Assembly: GCA_910593695.2 (NCBI GenBank)
Contig: OU343051.1
Span: 56,819,668-56,883,667 of the forward strand
Origin: Ocypus olens
Lineage: Eukaryota; Arthropoda; Insecta; Coleoptera; Staphylinidae
Direction of reading: 5' to 3'
DNA: 64,000 nt
In this document: piece after piece, positions 43,283-54,400 of the stretch
Numbering within the stretch: the stretch's first letter is position 1
How the letters are laid out: every line of letters starts with the position of its first letter
Notes under the pieces: model-generated
Told to the model about the DNA's origin: nothing
The model's input: only the letters and a program-made list of their open reading frames with translations
The model's database searches: none
Program-made: the position numbers and the translations under genes

Positions 43283-44090
43283 AACCACAAATACCACATT
43301 TATTAAGAATCATGTGTTAGTTTACTTTTTTAATTGCCAAAAACTTTTAATGTTGAAATTTCACGCAATGAATTAATACAACGATCATGTCACACTGACA
43401 CACTCGCACAGTGACCCAGTGCGGTGTGTTGACATGCCTGGAGCCGAAAATAGCAGCCCTGAATAACTCCGGCTAAAAATAACTTGCTCCATTCCGCTCG
43501 TTTGCGACCCAGAGAATATAGGGGATCGTGTGCGTGCATCGATCCCCTAATCATCCGCTATGGCTTCATTTTCGCTGGGGGTCGGTCCTGTGCAAGTTTG
43601 TAATGCGCCATGCATGTTTTCGTGTGGCAGCAGTGGGGGTCTTCCTGTTTGGCGGTGGTGGGGGAACGGTGTGGACCGCCTGCTGCAGGAGTGCGCAACA
43701 GGTGCTGCAGAGGTCCGCAAGGTGTTCACTGGTGGATTTAAAGATGGTCTGGACGACGATTCAAGATGTGCCCCGTGATAAGGTTAAATGTTTACAAGAT
43801 TCTGTGTGGCACTTTGTTTTATTTGATTTGTTATATTTTCGGAGGTTGCTTTTTATTCCATAATTAGATTGTTATCAGTTTGAGAATGTTTACTGTCTTT
43901 GTGTTAGTTGTAGTTGTCTAATTTTAGTAGGATTTTGAAATAGTATCAGGTGAAACTAGTTCAAAGTTTTAATTGTTTTAATAGGTGTGTTATTAAGAAT
44001 GGTGATGGTAATAGTGATTTATTAAATGTATAAGTAAGTACTTAAAAATAATAAACAACATAAGTAACAATTAAGTATATGCAATTGATT
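43283..44090. other. No gene recognised; GC-rich patch at 43430-43790
   Basis: The patch contains ORFs on both strands (for example 43560-43778 plus) with no family match. Cys/Gly/Trp-rich translation and overlap with a minus-strand ORF suggest composition effects. It could include a regulatory region or UTR exon. Confidence 0.3.
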
Positions 44091-44094
44091 TTAA

Positions 44095-44335
44095 CCACTT
44101 CGCGCCCATGCTGCTTTGATTGGGTTATATCATAATCCCAGGTTTATTGAAAATTTACTTTTTTTGTTGTTGTTAATGTTTTCTTCGAAATATTATTCCA
44201 CTGTCATAAACTACTTTATGCAAAAAATATTTTAAAAAAATATTCCATAGATGGCGCTAAAGTGATATTTTGTTTTAATTAGTAAAATATTATTTTTTGA
44301 TTGTCGCCACATGTGGCGACCTGGGTTTGAAGAGG
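44095..44335. mobile_element. TTAA-flanked 241-bp element, copy A
   Basis: CCACTTCGCGCCCATGCTG and CTGGGTTTGAAGAGG ends are flanked by TTAA at 44091-44094 and 44336-44339. An inner GTCGCCACATGTGGCGAC palindrome is shared with copy B at 46152-46388. Confidence 0.75.
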
Positions 44336-44339
44336 TTAA

Positions 44340-45280
44340 TACTACCAAATAGGAGAGTGAATGTTAAAAAAATTCTTGACTAGTTTCGCCTAATCGTCAA
44401 GAGAATTATAAAATAAATTTATTTTATCCTATAATGTTAACATTCCAATAACTCCTTAGCAACTACTAACGTTAAGGTACCTTTAACAACACCAGTGTTG
44501 TTAAGAAATTCTTAACAATACCGGTGTTGTTATATGTATCTTAATGCAACTCATTGCTATGGAGATATTGGCAAAAAAACATGATTTCGCTTTTTGACGG
44601 TTTTCATTAAACATCCGTTTAAATTTAAAATAAACAGAAATAGGATGAAATAAACCGTGTTACAGACCCATCAGACCCATTTGACACAAATTCACAGATT
44701 GCTTATTATTTGTTAAGAAAAATCAAGTAGGCTGATATCAAATGCAGTCATTCTATTAACAAATTTTTAGAGTTTTATATGTATGGAGTGAAAACGTTTT
44801 CTTTCCCTTTACTTTAGAGGGCTGTAACTTGAAGAGGAAGGGGTTTTGAACAAAAAGTTATAATAATAATAATAATACTAATAATTACAGGTGTTATCTG
44901 AAAGATATCTCATAATTTTTCCTGAAAAATCACACTTTAAAATCTATCGCATCAATTTAGAAACACCCTGAATGTTCCTTTTTAAATGCCGTGTTTGCAC
45001 GTTGCTCAAAATTTCCAAACAACGACAACCTAACCACATATTTGATCGTAATATGTAAGGGTCTGATTTTGATTTATTTTCTCATTTTGCGGCTGAGGCT
45101 TTTACGTAAATGTAGTATTTCGTTACGTTGCAGATGTAAACAGAAATACGTAATGACACGTTGGACTACTCGGGACTTGTCATCTCCTTAAGTCAACATT
45201 TTAATGATGAATTTACGGTTTTTCACTTCTAAAACCCTCGCGTAGGTTCTGCTGCTTGGAGGGTAGAATAGGGCTCACCC
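44340..45280. other. No gene recognised
   Basis: AT-rich sequence with a small ACACCAGTGTTGTTAAG palindrome near 44490-44535 and an ACACCCTGAAT module near 44962. Confidence 0.35.
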
Positions 45281-45560
45281 ATCGCCCTTCACGTACTCTT
45301 AAACCTAATCTACAAACTCCGTTGTGTTGACAGTTGGTAAATTTTCAACATCACTGGTGCTATGACAAAAAATATATTAAATAAAACATAGGTTTGTAGG
45401 TTATGTTCAACTGGATACTAAGGGTGGTCCTACAATCCAACCAGTAAAACATAACCCAGAGTTTCTACAAATTAATTACAGTCAACATTTTGATGAGTAG
45501 TTTGCAGTTTTCTACCAGTAAAACTCTCGCATTGGTTCTGCTGCTTGGGCAATAATAATA
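45281..45560 (+). repeat. Dispersed repeat, partner at about 50676-50870
   Basis: Both copies run CTCTTAAACCTAA, ACAAACTCCGTT, TTGACAGTTG and GGTACTAAGGGTGG-like blocks in the same order and orientation. Confidence 0.55.
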
Positions 45561-45647
45561 AACATTTATTCCAACAGATGATTACATTCGTCTTACAAAA
45601 GGAATATTCATATAAATTACATTAATAAGTTTACAGGTCGGCAAACG

Positions 45648-46000
45648 TAACTTGCCGTTGCGCAGTGGCAAAATTGTGGGTGGTACCTTCGAAGGGCGCT
45701 CTCGAAAGAATTCGTGAAGAGTTTGCGCGCCTTGTACATTCATTTTCAACAGTGACAGTGCAATGGTTTTCCAAAGTAAATTAACTCGTGGCCGTGCTCT
45801 TGCCAGCCAATCTTGTGAGATAATTCTCGCATATAATTAATTATGTTGAGGAGAGCGCCCGATTGAGTTTTAAATAAATAGCGCACGCGAAGAATATGTG
45901 CTTGCTTATTACAGAGACTGTACTCGGCCGGCAGTAGAGAGAGAGCTTTCACTTCCTCTCTGCGCGTTTGGCCAACTTACATTTGCCGTCCTGTATGTTT
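45648..46000 (-). repeat. Dispersed repeat, partner at about 49190-49437
   Basis: Both copies share TTCGAAGGGCGCTCTCG, GAGAGCGCCCGATTGAG and AGAGACTGTACTCGGCC. This copy carries about 100 extra bases in the middle. Minus-strand translations are partly alike but no protein family is recognised. Confidence 0.6.
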
Positions 46001-46151
46001 GAATGAGCGAAAAAATAACTAAACTAATTATTAGCCAAGAGCAACAATACATTCCAAAGCTTTAACAATAACTATAAGTTTCTACAATAAAATAAAGCAT
46101 CGGCCAATGGGTCCCTGTTTTTGGAATATCCGGCGGCACTCAACTTGTCAA

Positions 46152-46388
46152 ACACTTCACGCCCATGCTGCTTTAATTGGGTTATAGCATAATCCTGGGT
46201 TTATTGAAAAATTACTTTTTTTGTCGTAACGTTTTTCTACGAAATATTATTTCACTGTCACAAAGTTATTACTCATTCATACAAAAAAAAATTAAAAAAA
46301 CACTCAATAGATGGCGCTAAAGGGGTAGACTTTTGTTTTGATTTTGTAAAATATTTTTGCCACATGTGGCGACCTGAGCGTGAAGAGG
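46152..46388. mobile_element. TTAA-type 237-bp element, copy B
   Basis: CACTTCACGCCCATGCTG and CTGAGCGTGAAGAGG ends match copy A. The right flank is TTAA (46389-46392), and the left has decayed to TCAA. Confidence 0.7.
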
Positions 46389-46392
46389 TTAA

Positions 46393-47050
46393 AGAATACG
46401 ATTCAATAAACAAAACTCTAATTCTAAATTATGAAATGTTGTAGAAGTAGAAGCATGTTTTAAGCAAGAGACGAGATTTTAATGTAATGAAAGAATGTTT
46501 CATAAACATCATAGGATCTATGCAAAAATTTGTTAAATATTATTGCTAGTTTATACTGTGCTATTATAACAGACTGACGTTTGCATCATAAGAACGCAAT
46601 CAAGCTCTTGTAAACACTATTATCAGGATGTATTAGTGTGTGCGGTAAATGTTTATGATTGATTATGATTTCCTTTTTATGTAGCTCGATCTAATTTTAG
46701 ATGCCGTGATTGATATTTGCTGCCAGATCGAATGCACTGACAGCGTAAATTAATATTTATAGCACGTAGACAAAGTTCATTGTTTGCATGGTTACTATTT
46801 ACACGGTATCATACACAGACTCGTATTTATTCATTATTATCATTATTTACACAGAGTTCTATTAGAAGGTTTCTGATTCGTACCAAGCATAACAATGTTA
46901 AAATGGGCGTGTACATTGCTTGCATAATTTTTGAGAGTACAGAAAAACCGTTAAATATTGAGCATTAATTATAATTCCCTACCAACGACAAACTGCAGAC
47001 TGGTTTTGGAATGTTAATGCTCATCAGTGCAGAGTCGCTCATGGGTGACA
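46393..47050 (+). other. No gene recognised
   Basis: AT-rich sequence, presumably intergenic or in a PyK first intron. The short ORF at 46780 has no supporting feature. Confidence 0.35.
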
Positions 47051-47062
47051 AAACGTTTAGGG

Positions 47063-47538
47063 CAGTGGTTCTCAAACTTCTTTGTCCTATCGCCCCCTTT
47101 CCAGAAAAAATATTACTTAGCGCCCCCTGAAAATAATTTTTTTAAATTTCAATAGCAATGAAGTAAAGAAAGGTGTAAATTAGAAACATTTATCTTTGAA
47201 ATTATGAAATATTTATTAAAGCCAGAATAGGGTGTTATCCAAAAAAAGATAAATATTCGAATGAGAAGGATGAACCTGGTGTGCTGCTACCAATTTAGTA
47301 ACTCGTCAGCGGTAATCTTCACCAAGATAAGACTGACTATTTACAATTAGTTTTTTTTTTTGTTAATAAATTGATTACCGCACTGAACCCACGTTCCACC
47401 AAATCTTCTCTTCTTTCATTTATACTATAACCACCCCCTTACAGTTATTCATCGGCCCCCAAATGCACCTGTGGCCATCACTGCCCCCCTGAATCGCTGC
47501 AGCGCCCACCAGGGGGCGGTGGCGCCCACTTTGGGAAT
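47063..47538. mobile_element. hAT-type element, family of 62987-63307
   Basis: It starts CAGTGGTTCTCAAACT and ends GGCGCCCACTTTGGGAA, with GCGCCCCCTG and CAGGGGGCG-type arms. The left flank is GTTTAGGG, but the right end is decayed and I could not confirm the duplication. Confidence 0.6.
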
Positions 47539-47889
47539 TTTATAACCTCAAAAATGCTTTTCGTCTTTATTTAATTTGTTTAATGCCCCTGCAACAGTGA
47601 AGGGTTTTCGATTTTAATTAACACTCAAAAACACGATGATGGATATAAAAGCACTTTTACTACTGAATGTACTTGGTGGTTAAATTCGTGTTCCGTGCTG
47701 ATTTTTTTAAATTATAACTTATTTTTAGGGGACATTGTTTGCTTGGTCACTATACAGATTTATTTTTAGATGTGTAATGTAATATTTTGCATGATTATAT
47801 TTTAGATTCACTGATTGTTATTACGATTTCGATTTCACTTCGTAAGATATTTGCTTTGTAGAAGTTATTGACGTAATTTTCACATTTTA

Positions 47890-48195
47890 ATTTTTGGATG
47901 AAATGAATTTTGAGGCTTATTGCCATAATTTTAAAATTTAAATTTTTGGATGAAATGTATTTCGAGACTTATTGCCATAACTTTCAAATTTTAATTTTTA
48001 GATGAAATTAATTTTAAAACTTATTGCCATAATTTTCAAATTTTAATTTTTGGATGAAATGCATTTCGAGACTTATTGGCATTACTTTCTAATTTTAATT
48101 TTTGGATGAAATGAATTTTGAGACTTATTACCATAATTTTCAAATTTTAATTTTTGGATGAAATTAATTTTGAGACTTATTGCCATAATTTTCGT
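47890..48195 (+). repeat. 52-bp tandem repeat, six units
   Basis: GATGAAAT recurs at 47897, 47949, 48001, 48053, 48105 and 48157, a constant 52-bp step. Each unit also has ATTGCCATAA and AATTTTAATTTTT. The array ends about 90 bp before the PyK ATG exon. Confidence 0.9.
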
Positions 48196-48283
48196 AAGAG
48201 ATGAATTCTGAGGCTTAATTCCCCTATTTTATGTTGGGGGTTATTTTTACTGTTTTGTGGTGTTAAGATTTGACTTTTTCCAG

Positions 48284-48416
48284 ATGCCGCAATCCAATGT
48301 CCTGCCCAACCAGATGCAGGCGGCCGAGGCCATTTCACATTTGGATCACATGTGCGCCTTGGATATAAGTTCAAAGGCTTGTTATATACGACAATCAGGA
48401 ATTATATGCACAATAG
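48284..48416 (+). CDS. PyK: PyK coding exon 1 (first certain)
   Basis: The acceptor TTTTTCCAG ends at 48283 and ATG follows at once. It encodes the helical N-terminus and SGIICTIG, the first conserved strand. The donor is ATAG|GTGAGT in phase 1. Confidence 0.9.
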
Positions 48417-51400
48417 GTGAGTGCGTGGACATTTTATGAGGATTGTGATTTATAATCTTTTGTGTGAAACCATGCTTATACTTTTTGTAAACATAGTAAC
48501 TGTAAACAAAGGCGTGTCTATCAGTTATGTCCGACACCTCTGCCGTGTGTAGGAAGAAAGCAGTAACTGCAAAAAATTGAAAATTGAGATATGGGTATCA
48601 TTGGATTCGTATAAGTTAATTTTATCAGTTTACAGTTAAAAGAAACAATATAAACGTATCCTGTCCGAATTATAAGTCAAAAACAGTTATTACTTTTTCG
48701 ACTTTCAGCTTTACTGCAACAAAATTATTTTATTAAGATGAGTTTTACTCAGATTCAGTGTTTTGTAGTTACTGCGCTCTTCTTAAGGACGGCAGACCTG
48801 TGTGGAGTACTTTGGTGGGCATCATCATGGATTTGCTCACTGTGTACCATGAGATCAGAAAGTCGAAAATAGTTGGCAGGACACTTTCTGAAAATCCCTA
48901 TAGTTATTAATATTATATTGGCTGCCTTGAATTCTCCAGTGCAGTGCATGCGCGTTTTGATATCTTGTGGTTTTTTGAGGTTACTTGTCTTAAAAATAAA
49001 CAAAATTGTCATATATAAACAAAAGTATTTTTAAAACAAGTAACCTCAAAAAAACACTGGAGAATATAATATTACTTGAATTATTATCCCTATTTTTGGA
49101 TCTGCTGCCAACTACTTTCGACTGCTGTGTTCCTATCATGTGGATTTGAGTTTAGATTTTCATAAAAATGATATTTATTCCTTTGAATGCGCCGTTGCAC
49201 AGTGGCAAAATTGGGGGCGGTACCTTCGAAGGGCGCTCTCGACAGATTTCGTGAACAGTTCGCGCGCCTGGTACATTCATTTTCGATGTGGTGGAGAGCG
49301 CCCGATTGAGTTTTAAATGAATAGGGCACGCGAAGAATATGACCGTTTATTACAGAGACTGTACTCGGCCCGCAGTAGAGATAGAACTTTCACTTCCTCT
49401 CTGCGCATCTGGCCAACTTACATTTGCCATCCTGTATGTACTTTGCTATAGTGGTAAAGAGATGATTTGTTTTAAAAAATCCCCTACCAGGTCACCTTAG
49501 ATTTTTAATCGCAATGTGTTTACTGGACCGGGTACGTAGGTATATCATTAATCTTCAAACATGTTCAAGGACCTGCCTCAAGAGAGGTACCGGTGCTTGA
49601 GAAAATGATGGAGAATGGAATGAACATTGCTCGACTGAATTTTTCCCACGGCACGCACGAGTATCATGCTGAAACCATTATGAATATCAGACAGGCCGTC
49701 CAGAACTACAGCATAAGACTTGGGCTGCGTTACCCCCTGGCCATCGCTTTAGATACCAAAGGACCCGAAATCCGTACTGGACTTTTAGAAGGGGTAAGCA
49801 TTAGTCACAAACATTATTCATCAGAATTGGTGGACACTTTGTGTTACTATGATCAGTTCCTAAAATCCTACATTTGATTGCCACTGATTTTTCTTGACAT
49901 TGCCAATGCTGCCCTCTGCAGTTACGAAATATCCCTAACAAGTTTTACCAACAAAAATAAATTTAAAAACAGATATAAATATAAACTTAATATTGTCAAA
50001 TAAAATCATAGCAAAAACTGTTATCCTGAATACCTTTGACTATATCCTAATGGACTGCTATTCCCCCTCCATTTCCCATATGATCACTGCTCCAAAAGTG
50101 GTCCACGAGCTGGAGCCCGATATAAATCCCTCCCTGGAGCCGAAAATGAAGCATAATTTAAAAACCGGAAAGCAAAAAAAATATTTCTCGATGTATTCAT
50201 CAGCAACGTGGAGAATGCAAAGGCGAGCATATTTCGGCAACTCGGGTCCACTTTCTTGCCTATTCTTTACAAGCAAAGCATCAACCCATAATTTGCGAAG
50301 TTCCGGATTTGATGGAAATCTAATACAGAATTTTAGGTTATAAGTCAAAAGTCAACTGACGTGTATATCAGCTGACGAGTATTATAACCGCGTTGGCATA
50401 TATATGTGGACATATTGCAGCTTTTCGCATAGGAATATTTTGATATAGTGTGAATATTTGACAATATAAATGTTTATATATTCAAAGGTGTGAATAAACT
50501 GCAGGGTATCACAATATGCAATGCGAGCTCATAGAGTCATATGTCATAGACACAAAATAGCTACCAATTTAGTAACATACTGCAACCATTTAAGGTCCCG
50601 CCGCGCCACAGTTGCTTGGAGACACACATGAAGTGGCGCTAGCAGTCCATTAGTATATAGTCAAAGCTGAATACCCATACCGCCCTTCTCATTCTCTTAA
50701 ACCTAACCTACAAACTCCGTTTTGTTGACAGTTGTTAAATTATCAACATAACTGATAATGAAATTAAATTAAATAAAACGTACGTTTATAGGTTATGTTT
50801 AACTGGGTACTAAGGGTGGTGGGTGGGCCCTATCCTACAATCCAATCAGTAAAACATAACATAACTCTGTTTCTACACATTTAATTAATTAATGAAAGAA
50901 TACTTTGTAATTTTTTTTGGCTCATAGAATAGATATTTATTAAATGTATAAATACACATGAAGATACATAAAAGACTATCAATACTCGGCGCACTGAACC
51001 CGTGGTATAATGGGTTTGCATGATCTTCGCGTGATTGGTCGGCGTGTGCCACAGCCGAAATTTTTAATCAGTCCCGTTGTTTGCCATGTGCTCTCGTGTT
51101 TCTGTCTTATTTAAATGCAGTGATTACGTTCTATCCATAAATCAGTCTTTTTCAATTACAATTAAATAGGAAGTATAGTCGGGCTGCCGAGAGCTGCCTG
51201 TGACTCATCGCTTAAAATCGCATGAATCTAGATTTAAGTAAACGTATGTCCGTAAGAAAATTTGGTGCCGCGCTGATTTTCATTGGCGGGATATTTAAAA
51301 ATTCTCGTGCACCACTTAACTTGATCGAAATAAAATCTAGAGCGGAATATAAACAAACTTTTTACGGTTATGTTATTTGACGTGGCGCTCGCATGTTTTG

Positions 51401-54400
51401 TGTGTTTATATGAAGCATGCCAATGCGATGCAAGAGTCATACGTGAGCTTAGACCTACGTTTACACTGCTCTATTTTTTAACACGCAGACACACGTTTTG
51501 TCTTATTTCATACTGTTTCGTACATGATAGAAAAAGATAGATATAAAATGCAAAGCAATTCTTGGTACGAAAATGCATGAGTCACCGTCAGCTCTCAACG
51601 GATGAACTATAGTTAGTATTTGTGGGTTAAAGTAGTAAGATTTATATTTCCGGCACAAAACTAAAATGTGGCAAGGTAGTGTGAATCAGGCTTTTCATAA
51701 CATCTTGACGAACTGTCACGAGGACAAGGGGTGTACGCAACGTGATCATACCACTGAGTCGGCGCGCCGAGTATAGTAATATATACAATTATTAATTATA
51801 TACATATACAGGGTGTTTCAGAGCTCTGGGAACGGTCAATCAAGTGCTTAATTGTCAAAATTTCGAAAAATGTTTTATACAAAAGTTGTTTATAATAGTG
51901 AGCTGCACGCCCTAAAAATATTTAAATTTATACAGGGTGTCTCATAACAAAGTTACAGACCAAACTTATGTTTTTTTAAATGGAACACCCTGTATTTTTG
52001 TCATTTTTGAATTATATGGAGCAAATAAAGGTGAGTTACTTCAATACTCCCTATACCTATTGTTTGCCGTTTTCGAAATATTTGAAGATTTGTTGAAATG
52101 CATGGTCTGGGTGAAATTTAATTTTTGTCCCAGTGATTGACGTTGAACGATTAAAATCATTTCAATTATTTGCTTGAAGGTTCAAACTATAGAGCCAACC
52201 ATGATTTCATACAAAAAATTATACTGGGTGATAAAAAAAATGCGGTAGAAAAACCCAACTTATAAAGTTGAATAACTTCATTTTTTCAAATGGCACACCC
52301 TGTATTTAGTAACGTATTCTCAAGTAGAATCCAATTTCACCCTGTATACATATATATAAAAAAAAATTATAGAAACAATTAAAACCATTTCATTAGGGAC
52401 CAACTGCTGAAGTTCAACTCGTGCGTGGAGACGGCATCAAACTGACCACCGACAAGGCCTACATGGAGAAGGGCAGCGCGAACACGATCTACGTCGACTA
52501 TGAAAATATCAACAAGGTCGTGCAGCCCGGGAATCAGATCTACATCGACGACGGACTCATTTCCCTGCAGTGCGAATCGGTCACCGGCTCCATTCTGGTT
52601 TGCAGCATTCAAAACGGCGGCATGCTGGGCAGCAAGAAGGGCATTAATCTGCCGGGCGTGGCCGTGGACCTGCCGGCTGTTTCCGAGAAGGACAAGGAGG
52701 ACCTGCACTTTGCCGTCGAACACCAATTGGATATTGTCTTCGCTTCGTTTATCAGGGACGCCAGCGCTGTAACAGAAATTAAGGGCGTGCTTGGTATGTA
52801 TAAAATATTAAATGTTTTGAATAATATGGTATGTGTAAAATATTAACGCCCGGTTTTTCCAACGAATCTTAAAATACATCTCACTTAAGTATGTCTTATT
52901 TTTAAGTAGTAAGATTTCATTACATGTGGCAACGATGTATTTTCGCGTAAGCTTGACAAGCCGTTCTATGTCAAATTAATTTCTAACCATTTTTAACCCT
53001 CCTGTTGTCAGGTTTAGAGTAGTTTGATAAGAAAGAAGAGCGAAATTTATTTGCGTCGTTGATATCGGTCCACAAAATTGTAGAAAATAAAACAACAAAT
53101 GCTACCACAAACAAACAGAAGTAAGAAGCATGGGATTCCATAATCCAGGGACTAAACACGTGCAGAGAGAAACATGAAGCATAGAATTAGAAAGTGTTGC
53201 AGAAAGTAAAAGAGAACTGTCTAAGACTGGTGGAGGTATTAATGAATGAGAAATCGGTGGTTGGGTTGTCGAATCCTTTGGACAGTAATGTGGATTATCT
53301 GCAATTTCTACAGCATCTACATCAAATACAAATGCATCCATCACTTCTAATAAATTATGAGCCATTTCAATGAATACTTCCAATAACAGACAGACGTTGT
53401 TGAAAATTTCTAATTTTATAGGTTAGAATCCGAATCTTAAGATGCCATTTTTGGCGTCTTATAATGTAAGACCTTCTTACGACTAAGATCTGATTTATGG
53501 TTGGTGCAACACTTTAAGAACGTCTTATTTTTAAGATACGTTTTATCTACTTAAGATTCGTTGGAGAAACCGGGCGTAAATAAAACACACTTTTACTAAC
53601 AAAGGAACGGTCGGAGGCATCCCTCACCGATTGTGACGTACTTTGTATATGTTGTAAAACATCAAAAAGTAATAGACCCGTATTTTTTATGTGCTTACCT
53701 AGAGGTTTAGGGGGTGGAACCACCTCTTGAAGAAAATTGATTTTTTTTTATTTGTAGCATATATCTTCTAAAATATGAGATATAATGAACAAATGTTTTA
53801 TATAAAAGTTTTACAGTATTTTATGCTCTTTGCAACGATATACTAAGTTTTTTATAATCTTAGAAGAAAACGGGCTAGATTAAAAATTTTGGATTTTTAA
53901 AAAAACTTAGTACATGTGTCTATTGGTGACGTCGCGTATGAATATATTGGAAGTAAACTGGTACCAACCTAATTTGCTGCAAAATTACATTTTTTTCATA
54001 GCGTGTTGGTACTTTTCATTTTTTAGTGTTTGTCACTGAAGATGTCAAAAAAGTCTAATCTATGAGTAGATGGAGTATATTATGTATTAAAAATGCGTAT
54101 AGTCATTCAAGAAAACCATGTTAAAAGTATTTAATCCCTAAAAATATAATAATGTTTCACCCCTAAATGTCCCCCTAAACAAAAACCCTAAATTTAGGAG
54201 GAAAACCCCCAAGTTGGCAACACTGGATACTATTATTATTTATTTATTGAAGAAAAGTTTTGGTTTTCTTTGTGTGCCTCACTTTGATTCGTATGTATTA
54301 TTATTACGGATAAATATCCTGTTGACTATTTCATTTTCAGGTGAAAGGGGTAAGAGTATCTTGATCGTATCAAAAATCGAGAACCAGCAAGGAATCGATC

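Noticed and set aside
43528..43863. ORFs in the GC-rich patch near 43.6 kb
   Set aside because: Three frames on two strands are open over the same bases, the translations are Cys/Trp/Gly-rich, and no splice or family evidence supports any of them.
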